Assembly: GCA_033807775.1 (NCBI GenBank)
Contig: CM066321.1
Coordinates: 250,034,422 to 250,098,421, forward strand
Origin: Saussurea involucrata
Taxonomy: Eukaryota; Streptophyta; Magnoliopsida; Asterales; Asteraceae
DNA length: 64,000 nt
Direction of reading: 5' to 3'
The position numbers and the translations under genes are program-made. Shown here in pieces: positions 1 to 10,559 of this stretch. Below the pieces are notes generated by a model. It was not told where the DNA came from and ran no database searches. It saw only the letters and a list, made by a program, of their open reading frames with translations. The stretch's first letter is position 1; every line of letters begins with the position of its first letter.

Positions 1-3000
1 TCCTTTTAGGTACCCATCTCATAATGGGTCCTTTCTTGTTAGGTTTTGGTGGTGCGTCAGAGGTTTTCCTTTGTGTGTTCGGAGTGGTCGTGGAGTTTTT
101 CTTTTGAACAGAACGACTCAGAACACAGTGAGGACCATTCAGATGATTCTGTAATTTCAATAACAGTTGAATACAATTGCAGTTGATGGAGCATGACTGA
201 TGCACATTGTTTTTATTCAAAAACTGTTTGGATGAAGCTTGATTCTGAAAGATTTTAGGACCAGATGTCTTTGCATACAATCTGTCCTGACCTTGTTTCT
301 TAAAATTGTTACTCTTAGGAATAGACATGAAATTCTTGGAAATGGACTCATTTGAACGAAAAGAATTTCTTCCTTGATTTACACCGGAATTCGGAACAGA
401 CTTAGCTATCCACTTTCCCTTCTGTTCTGGTGTGAATCTTACAGGTTTGAAAGCAAGAGGAACATTTGAGTTTACAAAGACACTTTTGTTTTTCTCTTTC
501 TTCTCTACTTCTACTGCATTAGAAGCAAGAATTTTGAAATCTTTGTTGTTAAAGCTTGTTACTGGTATAAATCTTGATTGTTTCTTAAAGAAAGAAACAT
601 CCTCTTTTAGATCCGGCGATCCTACCGGTAGTTGCTTTAACTTGTGTAAGATGTTCTTTTGACCACAGAAGATCTGTTCATCTACCTCGGAGTCAGAGTC
701 ACAATTAGAGGCTAGAAAGTCTCTAGTGGCTCTGTTGGAGGAATTTGATTCAATGGGTATTACAGGGATATTTGTTTTAACAGATCTGAACTTTCTCAAC
801 TTTGGCTTTAAAGAATCAGAGATAGCATTTTCTTCAATAACTTTCAACAAATCTTCTTCAAAAGATGTTCTTATAGATTCAGAGGTAGGAGAGAAAACTG
901 GTGCTTCTGGATTAAGTTTGCTCTGAGGTATTTCAACAGAGGACTTTGTCTCAGAAGAAGCAGACTTCTGTCCTTTGAAAGAATTGAAGTTGAAAATCTC
1001 TTTAGTGCCTAAGTTCTTAACAGAGTTAGGAAGTATGATTCTAGCTCTTCCTTGATCAAGAATAAACTCTGAGGATGGTTTTAAAACCTTCTTTTGATCG
1101 GAGGAGTCATAGCTGACGTTCCTATAGTTAAGATGTTTTGGTTTTGAGAAAGCATCTGAGATTTTGGTTCTTTTGAAAACGGCATTACCAGATATCATGT
1201 CCTCTTGGATTTTCCCAATACAGAAGGCGGAGGACATAGATGTCTTCTTCCTTTCGTTGTAGGGAGCAAGGTCAGAGAAACCAAGACCTTGCGTATCCAT
1301 CTGTGAATTTATCTTGATATGCACATCTTGTGCATCTTGGTACTTTTTGATTTGAATTTCTTTTCTCTGTAGGGATTGATGTAGAACTTCCCTTTCTCTT
1401 TGAAAATAATCAGTTAGAGCAACAGAGTTAAGTCTCTCTGTTTCAGACTGTTTCAACTTTTCAGACTTCTGTTTCAAATCATTTTCATAAACTTTGATCT
1501 TTTCAGAAAACAGACTTTCCTTCTTCTTTTGTAAGACTTCTAACTCAGATTTTTCTTTAAAGATTTCTTCCTTTTCTTGTTCCAAGAGAGTCTTTTCTCT
1601 CTTGTAAAAAGATAGGTCCTTCTGAGCTAGTTTTCTTAGCTCCTTTTCTTCAGAAAGTTTTTGTTTTAGAAGCTGAAATTCCTCATTCAACATGGAAAGA
1701 TGCATTTCTAATTCTGAGTCAGATTTAGATTCAGATGAGCATACCTTGACACTGGGTCTGGTGGTCTCCAGCGCTCTGTCGTCAGATTCTGTCGTGGTAA
1801 GAGCAAATGCATGAGCCAGATCTTCTTCTTCTGTTGTTCCCTTCGTTATTTCTGGTTCTCCAGTCATCCAGTCAACAGCTGCTTCTAAACTTTCATCATC
1901 CACAGCAACTCCACAGAAGTTGGCTTGTTCTGGTTCATCATCAGAAGATGAGTTAGAGACCCAATTTTCCATTTCAGCAACATAACTTCTTTCTCTGTAA
2001 TTGTACTTGTATTTGTTTTTGTAGTAGTCCTGGTCTTTTACCATTTTGCCTCTACAATTAACAGAGAAGTGTCCAGGTTTGCCGCATCTGAAGCAGCGTC
2101 CATCATTTTGATTGATGGGTTGGGCAGCATCGGCCTTCTGTTGTGCTGGTGGATTTTCTCTTCTTTGTGGAGGTTTCCCTATTTCTGTGGCAACTCTGTT
2201 GGAACTTTGCTCTGGTGCTGTATATCCTCTTCTGTCTTCCCTTCCTTCTCTCTCATATCTGCCTCTTCTGTCGAACTTATTGCCAAATCTCTTGTTAAAT
2301 TGCTGAGTTATTAAAGCAAGAGATTGGGCAAAAGCTTGAATGTCATCATCCTCTGATGAGCTCTCATCTCTTTCACTTTCTGCAATCAAACTTTTCTTTC
2401 CTTTCTTTTTATCAGACTTTTCTTTCTTTTTTTCTTTGTTTGAACTCTCTCTGTTGGACCTTTCAGATGTGGTTTTCTTAGAATCAGAAACTAAGGCGAC
2501 TGGACCAGCACTGATGGATTTGCCTTTTTGCTTGACAACCTCCTTTTCTTGTGCGGCCAAAGTGCCATACACATCCGTTAAAGACCATACGTCTAAGTCC
2601 TGATTAGCTTGTAAAGACATGGACAGATTTAACCATTCATCATTCAAACTTTTCAAAAACAGAACATTGTTATCTTCCTTCGACCTAACAACCCCACATT
2701 TTTTGCATTTATTGATTAACACATTAAATCTGTTGTAGGTTTGCTGTAAGGTTTCCTCAGGAAGTGCCTTGAAATCGTTGTATTCATTTATACATTGGGT
2801 CCTTCTGTTCTTTTGGGTCTTGATACCACCCTCAAGTTGATTAAGAAGTTGATCCCAGATTTCCTTAGCAGTAACACATGAATCTAGTTCTTGAAATATT
2901 TCGTTTGGAATGGCCATAATCAGTAGTCTAACTGCTTTAAGATCATTTTCCATTTTTAGATTTTCCTCATCAGTAAAACCTGTGGTTTTAACTTCATAAT

Positions 3001-3220
3001 GAGCTAGAATCTCAGCAGTAGTTCCTGTTGCGGGTACATGGGGAACAAAAACCATGGGTTGGAATGGTCCATCCGTGACAGATCGCATGAGGTCTTTATC
3101 CATACCATCGAAAAAATTAACCATCCTGATTTTCCATTGAGGATATTCATCTCTCAGAAGAGTAGGAGGTTTTGTTAAAGAGCCAGCAGTATAGATAGCA
3201 TTTATACCGTTGTTAGCCAT
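1..3220 (-). CDS. Copia Gag polyprotein, partial, at least 1073 codons
   Basis: The structural Gag protein packages element RNA into cytoplasmic particles. The ATG at 3220-3218 starts MANNGINAIY. I checked the zinc-knuckle and boundary regions by hand and see no stop before the window edge. Domains in order: a UBN2-like capsid domain (about residues 15-230, with W-K-I-R and the usual L-x-A-I-P region), a basic-acidic linker, and a CCHC zinc knuckle at residues 376-389 (CFRCGKPGHFSVNC). A glutamate/lysine-rich coiled coil follows (about 500-630). After it comes a long Ser/Asn-rich tail ending in KKGPIMRWVPKR at the edge. The tail between knuckle and W-V-P box is some 680 residues, very long for Gag. 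No break is visible, so this may be a young copy. The TNT1-type family assignment is firm; function beyond capsid is unknown. Confidence 0.85.
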   Translation of the reverse strand, partial: MANNGINAIYTAGSLTKPPTLLRDEYPQWKIRMVNFFDGMDKDLMRSVTDGPFQPMVFVPHVPATGTTAEILAHYEVKTTGFTDEENLKMENDLKAVRLLIMAIPNEIFQELDSCVTAKEIWDQLLNQLEGGIKTQKNRRTQCINEYNDFKALPEETLQQTYNRFNVLINKCKKCGVVRSKEDNNVLFLKSLNDEWLNLSMSLQANQDLDVWSLTDVYGTLAAQEKEVVKQKGKSISAGPVALVSDSKKTTSERSNRESSNKEKKKEKSDKKKGKKSLIAESERDESSSEDDDIQAFAQSLALITQQFNKRFGNKFDRRGRYEREGREDRRGYTAPEQSSNRVATEIGKPPQRRENPPAQQKADAAQPINQNDGRCFRCGKPGHFSVNCRGKMVKDQDYYKNKYKYNYRERSYVAEMENWVSNSSSDDEPEQANFCGVAVDDESLEAAVDWMTGEPEITKGTTEEEDLAHAFALTTTESDDRALETTRPSVKVCSSESKSDSELEMHLSMLNEEFQLLKQKLSEEKELRKLAQKDLSFYKREKTLLEQEKEEIFKEKSELEVLQKKKESLFSEKIKVYENDLKQKSEKLKQSETERLNSVALTDYFQREREVLHQSLQRKEIQIKKYQDAQDVHIKINSQMDTQGLGFSDLAPYNERKKTSMSSAFCIGKIQEDMISGNAVFKRTKISDAFSKPKHLNYRNVSYDSSDQKKVLKPSSEFILDQGRARIILPNSVKNLGTKEIFNFNSFKGQKSASSETKSSVEIPQSKLNPEAPVFSPTSESIRTSFEEDLLKVIEENAISDSLKPKLRKFRSVKTNIPVIPIESNSSNRATRDFLASNCDSDSEVDEQIFCGQKNILHKLKQLPVGSPDLKEDVSFFKKQSRFIPVTSFNNKDFKILASNAVEVEKKEKNKSVFVNSNVPLAFKPVRFTPEQKGKWIAKSVPNSGVNQGRNSFRSNESISKNFMSIPKSNNFKKQGQDRLYAKTSGPKIFQNQASSKQFLNKNNVHQSCSINCNCIQLLLKLQNHLNGPHCVLSRSVQKKNSTTTPNTQRKTSDAPPKPNKKGPIMRWVPKR

Positions 3221-3492
3221 TTTGGAAGAAAAACAGAGTACAGTTTGTTGCAAAGCGATTTTTGGCTAGAAACAGAGTTTCAAACAGTAACCAATGAAAC
3301 AGTAACTTTTGAGAAGATTTTAAGCTAAACTAGAAAGTTTTAAACACAGTTATATGAGCTCTGAAGGCTTGGTTAGACTAGAAAGCAGTAAAACAGGGTA
3401 TATTATGAAGCTTTTAAAGTCGCACAGACACAATCAACAACAGTGAATCAACCTTGGTAGATTGGATCGTTTGGCTTAAGAAAACCAAAGAA
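3221..3492 (-). other. Element A untranslated leader
   Basis: AT-rich sequence between the primer site and the Gag ATG. I see no open frame or obvious repeat. It would be the 5' leader of the genomic RNA. Confidence 0.6.
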
Positions 3493-3504
3493 GCTCTGAT
3501 ACCA
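3493..3504 (-). other. Primer binding site of element A (initiator-Met tRNA)
   Basis: On the minus strand the sequence is TGGTATCAGAGC, the standard plant copia match to the 3' end of initiator methionine tRNA. It starts two bases after the LTR end and so fixes the LTR boundary and the strand. Confidence 0.92.
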
Positions 3505-3506
3505 AT

Positions 3507-4227
3507 TGTAGGTTCCCAGATTCATGTTGTATCATATTAATGGTAGTAAAATAGACAGCGGAAGCATATTAAATAAAGCCATTAAAATGAGTGATTGTGT
3601 AAATGATAAGTGAACTATGAGAATCAAATATTGAACAGTAAAATGATAACAAGATCAGATATAAAGGCTGCTCATATATTGATAATGAATCACACCAAGA
3701 ACAAGTTAAAGTGTGTTCGGAAATCTCATAAGACAACAATATCGTACGGAGGTAGTGCTCGGGATTGCTGCAGTGTGTGTTTAAACAATTGTGGAAAAAC
3801 TACTCTTCCCAAAGCTTACAATTGTTGTTCCACTACCTCGCTATTTATAGACCTGATAAAGTGTAGACAGTGTACTATCGTACCCTTGAATGACACGTGG
3901 AAAGTGTGTCTCCAATCTTTAGTGCATACGTGGAAAGTATGGACACGTGTCTTACACTTAAGGTTTCCTACGAGACTTAGGCTGACAGAGGTCTTTTACT
4001 TCACAGAGCTCTGTCGCAAGAGCTCTGTTGGTCTTCTGTTGAATACTTGTTCTCTTGTAGGAATTCTTCGACAGAGCTCTGATGAGCTCTGTTGGATCCG
4101 ACAGAGCTCTGTTGAGCTCTGTTGGTCTTCTTGATGAACTTCTTCCAAGTCTTCTGTCTGATCTCTGTTGGTCTTCTGACTTGAACTATTTTCAATACTT
4201 TTTCATAACATATACTTGGGGCTAACA
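3507..4227 (-). repeat. 5' LTR of element A (721 bp)
   Basis: Bounded by TG/CA ends (TGTTAG...CCTACA on the coding strand) and abutting the primer site. It contains a minus-strand TATA box at 3842-3849 and, in its upstream part, six copies of the self-complementary core GAGCTCTG between 4003 and 4121. The short open frames inside it are chance frames. Its layout resembles the LTR of element I at the right edge. Confidence 0.88.
3842..3849 (-). promoter_or_regulatory. TATA box of the A LTR
   Basis: TATAAATA on the minus strand, followed by G, lies mid-LTR as expected for the U3/R boundary. Transcription would run left into the leader and Gag. Confidence 0.6.
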
Positions 4228-4232
4228 ATAAG

Positions 4233-5106
4233 TGTTTCACCATCTAAGAAAATATACTAAGTCTGTTTAGTATCGCTGATGGAAACATGTATTCTTTAAT
4301 TTATACTTCAGCGATAACTGTACATTAGCGAGACCTGAGCCTGTTCAGTCTTGCTGATGATCACTGAATGCTCATCATGTAATTGTTTGATTATGATCCC
4401 TGAAGACAAGATTCACGATAATTGAGTTCAAAGCTGAAATCGAAGACCAAGTTGACGAACGAGTGACTAAGTCTACTAGTGACCTGATGCGGATATCAAC
4501 GAAGACAAGACTTGTCCATTTCATGCGAAGTTTCAAGTGGAAGACTTCAGCGAGAGCTAAACTTTATCATTCGCTGATAAAGATCAACTCAGCGATTGCT
4601 GATCATGAAGCCTGTTCTACAAGTTACTTTTGTCTTATCTCCTTGCATGCCTTTGTACGATTTGTCAGAAGGACATCCCTTTGTCCAGGATCGTACAAAC
4701 CACTCTGCCAACTACACTGTTCATCATGCGGCCAAAAGGGATGTTTGCTAAAGTGAAATCCATGCAACCAACCAGACGCTGCCACGTGTAAAGTTGTACT
4801 GACTTGCATTTAATGCATGCAGTATAAATAGGAAACCCTACTTCATTTCTGAGGTGCTTTCCTTTCCTTCACTGAACTACTAAGTACCAAGAAAATCTTT
4901 CCTTATTTTCTCTCTATCTTTTCTAGTGCAAGAAATCTGTGTGATTCTCTTAGTTTGTTTAGGTTAGGTTTTATACTTAATCTTATTCCGCAACAAACTG
5001 TAAATTGTTTGATTATATCAATAAACAATTTTAAATATAAAAATCTTGTGTTTGTATTCAACCCCACCCTCCTTCTACAAACTTGTATAACCCTTCGGGA
5101 CCAACA
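4233..5106 (+). repeat. Element K: lone copia LTR (874 bp)
   Basis: Begins TGTTTCACCATC and ends GGGACCAACA. It is recognisably the same LTR family as J at 58239-59119, but in the opposite orientation: the CTGATGG-rich start, the TATA box and the GGGACCAAC end all match. No primer site follows it and no polypurine tract is visible before it, because element A lies directly to the left. It is therefore a solo LTR or the 3' LTR of an element disrupted by A. The flanks ATAAG and GAAAA do not form a duplication. Confidence 0.8.
4823..4830 (+). promoter_or_regulatory. TATA box of LTR K
   Basis: TATAAATA followed by GG, at the position equivalent to the TATA box of the J LTR on the other strand. 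Confidence 0.6.
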
Positions 5107-5215
5107 GAAAAGATAATACACAAGTATTAATCTTTAGAAACACACAGTCGTAAATGATGTTATAATTCGAGGTTTCCATGAAAAACATTTAAAATCACCC
5201 TTCTAAATTTATAAA
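5107..5215. other. Unassigned 109-bp strip between K and the MULE
   Basis: AT-rich, no open frame, no recognisable element. It does not encode the missing part of the J reverse transcriptase, although J is what flanks the MULE on the other side. Confidence 0.5.
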
Positions 5216-5315
5216 GGGAAATTAATTAAAATACCCAAAGTTTGATTTTAACTTGCAGAAATACCCAAAATGGCAACCCATTTTGCAGAAATACCCCATT
5301 TTTCCGCGATGGGGT
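5216..5315 (+). repeat. Left terminal inverted repeat of MULE L
   Basis: First 100 bases match the reverse complement of 53376-53475 with two mismatches by eye. Looser similarity continues inward to about 5480 in a GC-rich stretch with repeated CGCGATTTGGTCC-like words. Such ends bind the transposase. Confidence 0.9.
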
Positions 5316-5546
5316 CCGCGATGGCCCACGTGGCCCGCGATTTGGTCCTGCGGTGGTCCCGCGATGGAATCAAAAATTACAATTTTGGTCCCTGCCGCGA
5401 AGGGGGCTGCGATTTGGTCCCGCGGTGGTATATATTTTAAACTTTTGGCCCCTCCCCTCGATAGGGGGCCACGATTTGGAGGTAAATTTTTCATTTTTGG
5501 TCCCCTTTTGCACGCCTTTTGCATGTTTTTACTATTTTTTTCCACA

Positions 5547-5681
5547 ATTATTGTACTTGGAAGACCAAATTGTGGTTTAAATTCATTGGCTTGTTTCATC
5601 AATGTTGAATTATTGTACTTGAAAGACCAATTTGTGGTTGCAATTCATCTTGGTTGTTTCATCAATGTTGAATTATTGTAC
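5547..5681 (+). repeat. Tandem 62/63-bp repeat in the MULE 5' region
   Basis: Two copies start at 5547 and 5609 with ATTATTGTACTTG, and a third partial copy starts at 5672. They lie between the inverted repeat and the transposase ATG, where the promoter would be. The remaining sequence up to 5798 is AT-rich with no other feature. Confidence 0.75.
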
Positions 5682-5798
5682 CTCAATGAAATTTCATCCA
5701 TAAATATCAGTTAAATGCAATCCATAATTCACATCCATTCCATCCTTCTTTTTTGCTTTCTTTCTTCAGTATTTTCTTTTTGAGATACTACTAAAAAA

Positions 5799-6636
5799 AT
5801 GAGTTCATCTGTTGCAAAAACTAAGCTATTTTTCTGTTACGATGGTGAATGGGTGCAAGATAACAATGAGTGGAGTTTTGCTTATAAATCTAAGGATGGT
5901 GTAAAATTGCCAGTAAACCTTTCTCATCAGAAGTTTGTTGCATACGCCATGCAAAAATGTGGAATCGACCTTTCTGCTGTTTGCAAGTTAGTGTTTAAAA
6001 ATGGTGATGGGTCAATTGTGGAGTTATCCAACGATGGAGATATCTCTGGTTTTCTGCACTTTGCAGCCCAGTCAGAAAGACCTCCATCACTTTTTGTGTA
6101 TGCCGATTCATTGGTGTGCGACGAAGGTGATGACGATGACGATGACGAAGGTGATGACGACGGTGATGACGAAGACCTCCAAATGAAGGGGCTTGATTCT
6201 CAGTTTCAGGCGTCCTACGACCCAACAGTTTATTCAGATCATGCATATGGTCTTAACAACTGTTATCCTGATTTTGTTCCGGAGACGGAAGAAGAAGAAG
6301 AAGAAGACCAAGAAGGACGCTTTGCTGGAGTTGCTGATGACAAACCTCATGTTTTCACAATGGGTAGATCTGATATAGACAAATCAGGTACCGATAGTGA
6401 TATTGATGAGGACGAAGAAGGAGGAAAATATACCCCTAGTAGTAAATCATTTAGTCAGTTAAATGACTTTTTTGATATGCCCTCTATTCTTCCAACCCCG
6501 GATACCCATACACAAACCTACGAACCTGCACCTTATAATACAAGTTCAAGGATACAAGTAGGTCAATTATTTGATTCGAAGGATGACTTGACCACACAGG
6601 TCGGAATTAAGTTCATACAAGAGGGTTTCGAAAGTT
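5799..6636 (+). pseudogene. MULE transposase, N-terminal piece (interrupted by E)
   Basis: The ATG at 5799 starts MSSSVAKTKLFFCYDGEW. The frame encodes the MULE N-terminal domain, an Asp/Glu-rich stretch (about residues 108-127 and again 163-170), and the start of the DNA-binding region (VGQLFDSKDDLTTQV, near residue 250), where MULEs have a WRKY/GCM1-like zinc domain. Element E enters after codon 279 and a false TAA-type end is read inside its LTR. Skipping E, the frame continues as FESYTPRSDKTRYEVV at 15427. The protein would bind the inverted repeats and cut and paste the element in the nucleus. The part is intact but the gene as a whole is dead. Confidence 0.85.
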
Positions 6637-8745
6637 TGTAAAGCCCGTATCCCGGTATGTATTTTCGTATTATTAATCTTTTTTAAGCTATTATTTAACG
6701 TGGTTTCCGTTAACGGGATTAGACGATTTGGACCTAATTGTTAAATATGTCAACTATTTTGTTGGTTTGCGAGAAGAGTTTAGTTGAGGGGCCAAAAGTG
6801 GCAAGGGGGCCAAACTTGTGCATGGGATCAGCCAAGAGACACCCCTTCCCCTTCCCCTTCCCCTTCGGTTTCATGTTAGTAACCCCCAAGAACCTTTAGC
6901 CATCTCCCCTCCCCCTTCTTGTTGTTTTCGGCCGAGAAAGGAAAAGAGAGAGAGAGAGGAATCGGAAGAGAGAGGGAGGAAGAGAAAAACCGAGAGAGAA
7001 AGAGAGCAAGGGTCGAGAGGAGGACGGAGGCGATCGCCGGCGTGAGGGAACCAGTGTCGGGAGTGGTCGGAAAGGAGGAGGAAGAGGGATTCCGTTAAGG
7101 TAAGTGTCCCGTTCGTTTTATTTGATGTTTTTCCTCGTCGGAGAATGTAAACCGCCACCACCACCGCCGTAGCCACGGCTGCCGGCGGTGGGGCCGCCGC
7201 TGCACGCCGCCGCGATGGCGGCAGAGAGTGCGTGCGCTTGCGGGTGTGTGGGTGTGGGGTTGCGGGTGATGTTGGGAGGTTTCGCCGGAGGTTATCGACC
7301 GCAACCACCGTCGTCGCTGCCAACCACCACCACCGGCGGAGGCGGCAGTGGGTGGTGCATGCTGTGGTTCAGCCCATGTCAACCCTAAAACAGTAAGTCA
7401 TGTTGCTTTGCGGGTCTGTTTGGATTAAGACGTCTCATTGGGTTCAAGTTCAAAAGGTTATCATTTTATGTAAATTGTACAGTTTCTGCCCTGTTTTGTA
7501 AAAGTTATAACTTTTGCTAGGAATGTCGGATTAGGATGGAGCTAGTGCCAAAGGTTCCCATTCTGAGTCTAGTAACTTTTATATGTTTTGTGAAAAAACC
7601 AGTTCGGGCCATAGCTAGTGTCAAATTGCCATTTTATACGGACAGGTCCTGTTTTAGCTGCTCTGAGAGGTGTTTTTGTAAAATTCATATAGAGTGCTAG
7701 GAATATCGTTAGGACGCGTGCGATACGTCCCTGGAACCGTAAGACATTGAAATTCCTGAATGTGGAATTAGATTTTTGGTTTGATCAGTTTAGCAGGGGT
7801 AAAATGGGTCCCGAACAGACCTGCGTTTTTAGTATAAAAGCTGGAATTTTTAGTTTCGTTAAACTAGTAAAAGTGTCGTGAGTTGGGACCTTCCATTGAC
7901 GTTTTTAGTGCGTAATTAGGTGGGAAAATGTGAGGAAGGTTGAAGTGCTGGTGTTGCGGCTCGGGAGCGCATCGCTTTGCTTTGAGGTGAGTTCTCTCAC
8001 CGCGTAGTTAGGAATTTCATGCATATCGTTATTTTGTGTTACGTGTTATTATGTGTTATTACGTGTTTACGTGAATTAGTTGGGATGTGATATCTAGTTG
8101 TGATCTGTTGAATGTGTATGTGAATTATGTATGCTTGTGTACACCTCAGTGGGACTGGGGGGCTCGGTGGGACCGAGGGCTCGGTGGGACTGAGCTAGTA
8201 CAATTGTATCAATGTCTTTACTCGGTGGGACCGAGGGCTCGGTGGGACTGAGCTTGTATCAATGTCTTTACTCGGTGGGACCGAGGGCTCGGTGGGACTG
8301 AGCTTGTATCGATATATTTTTGGTGTGCTCGGTGGGACCGAGGTTCGTATTTATACGCTAATTGTTATGTGGATTTATATCCGTGGTGATGGTGATGTTG
8401 CCTACTGGCGAGTAGGGGCGATATACGTGGGGTTGCTACCTGCGTGTGTGATAGGATTCACTAAGCGTTTAGCTTACCCTTCCCCAATATGTTGTGATTT
8501 CAGGTGCGAGCGGCAGTCGGGTTTGACGGTACACACACAAAGCGCGGGCGCCGAGAATTGTTGGAATTTACACTTTCAAACCTTTGGGTTTTATTTTATG
8601 AAATTTCCGCTGCATAAACTTTATTGACTGTTCGAGTTAACGACGTTAACTTCATTTGAGTTACGAATTATTAAATTGTGATTGTTTTATAATGAAATGC
8701 ATGTTTTTAAAATTTTAAATTCCTTGTAATTTTTGGGACGTTACA
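6637..8745 (+). repeat. 5' LTR of element E (2109 bp)
   Basis: Almost identical to the right LTR by eye. The 50-bp length difference is explained by a deletion of about 44 bp near base 50 of the right copy and one fewer CCTTCC unit there. The LTR holds a GA-rich, 5'-UTR-like stretch (6940-7100), a strong splice-donor-like AAGGTAAGTG near 7098, a GC-rich block around 7140-7360, and a second intron-like segment (7987-8503). The in-frame GC-rich open frames are not genes. Confidence 0.93.
8148..8343 (+). repeat. CTCGGTGGGA tandem array in the E 5' LTR
   Basis: The core CTCGGTGGGACCGAGGG alternates with CTCGGTGGGACTGAG in about 17-bp steps. Larger units are separated by TTGTATCAATGTCTTTA. The core contains the near-palindrome CTCGGTGGGACCGAG. 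The same array is in the 3' LTR at about 14825-15020. Confidence 0.85.
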
Positions 8746-8748
8746 ACT

Positions 8749-8760
8749 TGGTATCAGAGC
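8749..8760 (+). other. Primer binding site of element E
   Basis: TGGTATCAGAGC, three bases after the LTR end, matches initiator-Met tRNA, as in Tekay-type and other chromovirus elements. Confidence 0.92.
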
Positions 8761-9879
8761 ACAGCTTGAGTGAATCAAACACATCTCGGTGTTTTTGGTC
8801 TCAAGTTGCGGCTATGAAGTTTTTTTTAAACTCTCTTATTAAAATCTTTGAAAATAAATGAACGGAGAAAGCCCGTTTGGGAAACGGTGATCGTGGGCGC
8901 AGTGTGTACAGTCAGCCGACGCCAATTGGGAAGGTACAACACTTAGTGTATTTATTGCTTTCTAGGCATAGGGTATGCATGCTAGATTGCCGAGGTTGTT
9001 TACACTGTACTGTACGATGACTGCTTGCTAGTAGAAATCAATGCTAGTTATAGTAGGTTGTCAAGTGAAGGCCCTATAGGTTGCATGCAGTAAGAATCAT
9101 ATAGCCTTAGAATATTTGATTTAGTTCTATTGCGCAGCTCTTGTTTGAGTCCAACCGTTCTAGGATAGAATCTTGTATTCGAATGTCTATTTGATTCACG
9201 CTGCGTGCGACTGGGTATTCGCGAGGCAACTCGTTATGGCTAACAGGGATTCCGTTGTAGCAAGAGTAGTGGGATGAGATGAAATTCCTAGTGAGCTGGG
9301 AATAACGTTTACATATGAGTACGTATGCTAGATTGCTTACGTGGATTTTGTGGTACTGTATACTTGTTACTTGCTATTAGGAACTCATGCTAGCCTTGAT
9401 AGGTTGTTATGTGAATGCACCTTAGGTTGTATGCAGTAGGAACTGAATAGCCTTAGAATGTTGAATTTAGTTCTATTGCGCAGCTCTTGTTTGAGTCCAA
9501 CCGTTGTAGGATAGAATCTTATATTCGAATGTCTATCTGGTTTCACTGTATACGACTGTGCGTTTACGAGGCGACTCGTCAGGGCTAGTTGGGGTTCCAT
9601 TCTAGCAAGGGTGGTGGGGTATTACGACTTTTCTAGGGAGCTAGGAAAAGTGTTTGCATATGCCGGAATGGGCATATGTGTTTGTTTGTGGTAAGCAACT
9701 ACTTGGACGTCCCGGGACAGGACTCGAAACGAGTAAGGATAGGTGTGAAGGGTAGTAGCAGAGCTCCTACTATCTGAAGCACAGGATCCGTGCTCGAGTC
9801 GGGGAAAGTCACGGAGAATCCGAAGAGTTGAGTGTGAGCGTAGTTAGCAGGTTTTAATGTGTGCTAGTAGCTCGTTAAG
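8761..9879 (+). repeat. E leader containing a 346-bp tandem duplication
   Basis: No coding sequence. Two diverged copies of a segment of about 346 bp lie head to tail between about 8965 and 9640. For example, GCCTTAGAAT starts at 9104 and again at 9450, each followed by the same TTCTATTGCGCAGCTC block. The region is probably an untranslated leader that grew by duplication. Confidence 0.75.
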
Positions 9880-10500
9880 GAGGAACAACAATGTTGATCC
9901 AGATGCTGATGCTGGAATTATTGCTGATCAGATTCGTGAGATGTTTGCGGTCGAGGTGACGCATATTTTGAGGAGGCGATCCCCGAAATTATTACCGCCA
10001 TTCGTGATGAGGTAATAGTGTCGATGGAGGAGCGCATCGCGGCGATTCCACCCCCTGTGGGTGGGCAGCCCCGAACAAGAGGGTCGGGATCGGTTATAGA
10101 GTGCACATTCCTTACCGGTGGTTGTCCTGCGAACTAGAAGGTTCGCTTCGTGGTGAATCTGTTAGGAGACGGAGCGAAGGATTGGTGTGCTATTGCTTTG
10201 ACGCTTAACGGGCGCACTACTTGACCTGGGAGGAGTTCGTCGTATGTTTCGTGTAGAGCATGTGCCTCTAGTGGAGATGGAGAGGAGTGCCAAAGAGTTC
10301 TTGGAGCTCTATCAGACTGCGGAGGCCATAAAGGAGGTGAACCGAAAGTTTACGGAAATGACATTATTCTATCCTTAGCATGCTGCTTTTGAGGACATGA
10401 AGAGGACACGGTGCAAGGATATGTTACGTACCAAGATCAGGGAGTTCGTGAGTACCGCGCAGTATGCTTCACTTGCTGTAGTGATGGAGGCGGCCTGAGG
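9880..10500 (+). pseudogene. Gag remnant of element E
   Basis: Scattered frames resemble gypsy Gag of the Retrotrans_gag type. An N-terminal acidic piece (NVDPDADAGIIADQIREMF) is followed, with frameshifts and stops, by FVVNLLGDGAKDWCAIAL and FRVEHVPLVEMERSAKEFL. The usual CCHC knuckles are not recognisable. No frame is long enough to work. The identification rests on the W-C/W-W and F-R-x-E-x-V-P pattern and on position between primer site and protease. Confidence 0.65.
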
Positions 10501-10559
10501 TAGAGTTCGTCAACTGGGAGTGGAGGAGGCACAAGCTATGTATAAAGTGGTGACAGGTA

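Larger units (their letters stand above)
1..4227 (-). mobile_element. Element A: Ty1-copia LTR retrotransposon, 5' part (runs off left edge)
   Basis: Read on the minus strand, the order is a 5' LTR (3507-4227), an initiator-Met tRNA primer site, a leader of about 270 bases, then a Gag frame that stays open to the window edge. Protease, reverse transcriptase, integrase and the 3' LTR would lie outside the window. The LTR runs from TGTTAG to CCTACA on the coding strand. The base pairs just outside (4228-4232, ATAAG) would be the target duplication, but the partner copy is not in view. The W-V-P box at the open end of Gag marks the usual gag/protease boundary of this copia type. Confidence 0.9.

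Noticed and set aside
3493..3504. Primer binding sites as possible tRNA genes
   Set aside because: Only 12-18 bases match a tRNA 3' end; no cloverleaf arms surround any of them.
3610..4134. 174-codon frame on the plus strand near the left end
   Set aside because: Entirely inside the A LTR, opposite to transcription, and built partly on the AGAGCTCTG repeats.
5222..5714. Frames on both strands through the left MULE inverted repeat
   Set aside because: Terminal-repeat sequence, mirrored at the right end, with no resemblance to known proteins.
6818..7388. Overlapping GC-rich open frames on both strands in the E LTR (and copies at 13500-14064 and 35907-36189)
   Set aside because: They lie inside LTRs, overlap in several phases, are low-complexity (GA runs, CCACCACC) and differ between E and F; best read as leader sequence.
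8262..8627. 121-codon frame in the E LTR, repeated at 14938-15303
   Set aside because: It starts in the CTCGGTGGGA tandem array and is duplicated only because the LTR is; no domain and no conservation in F.
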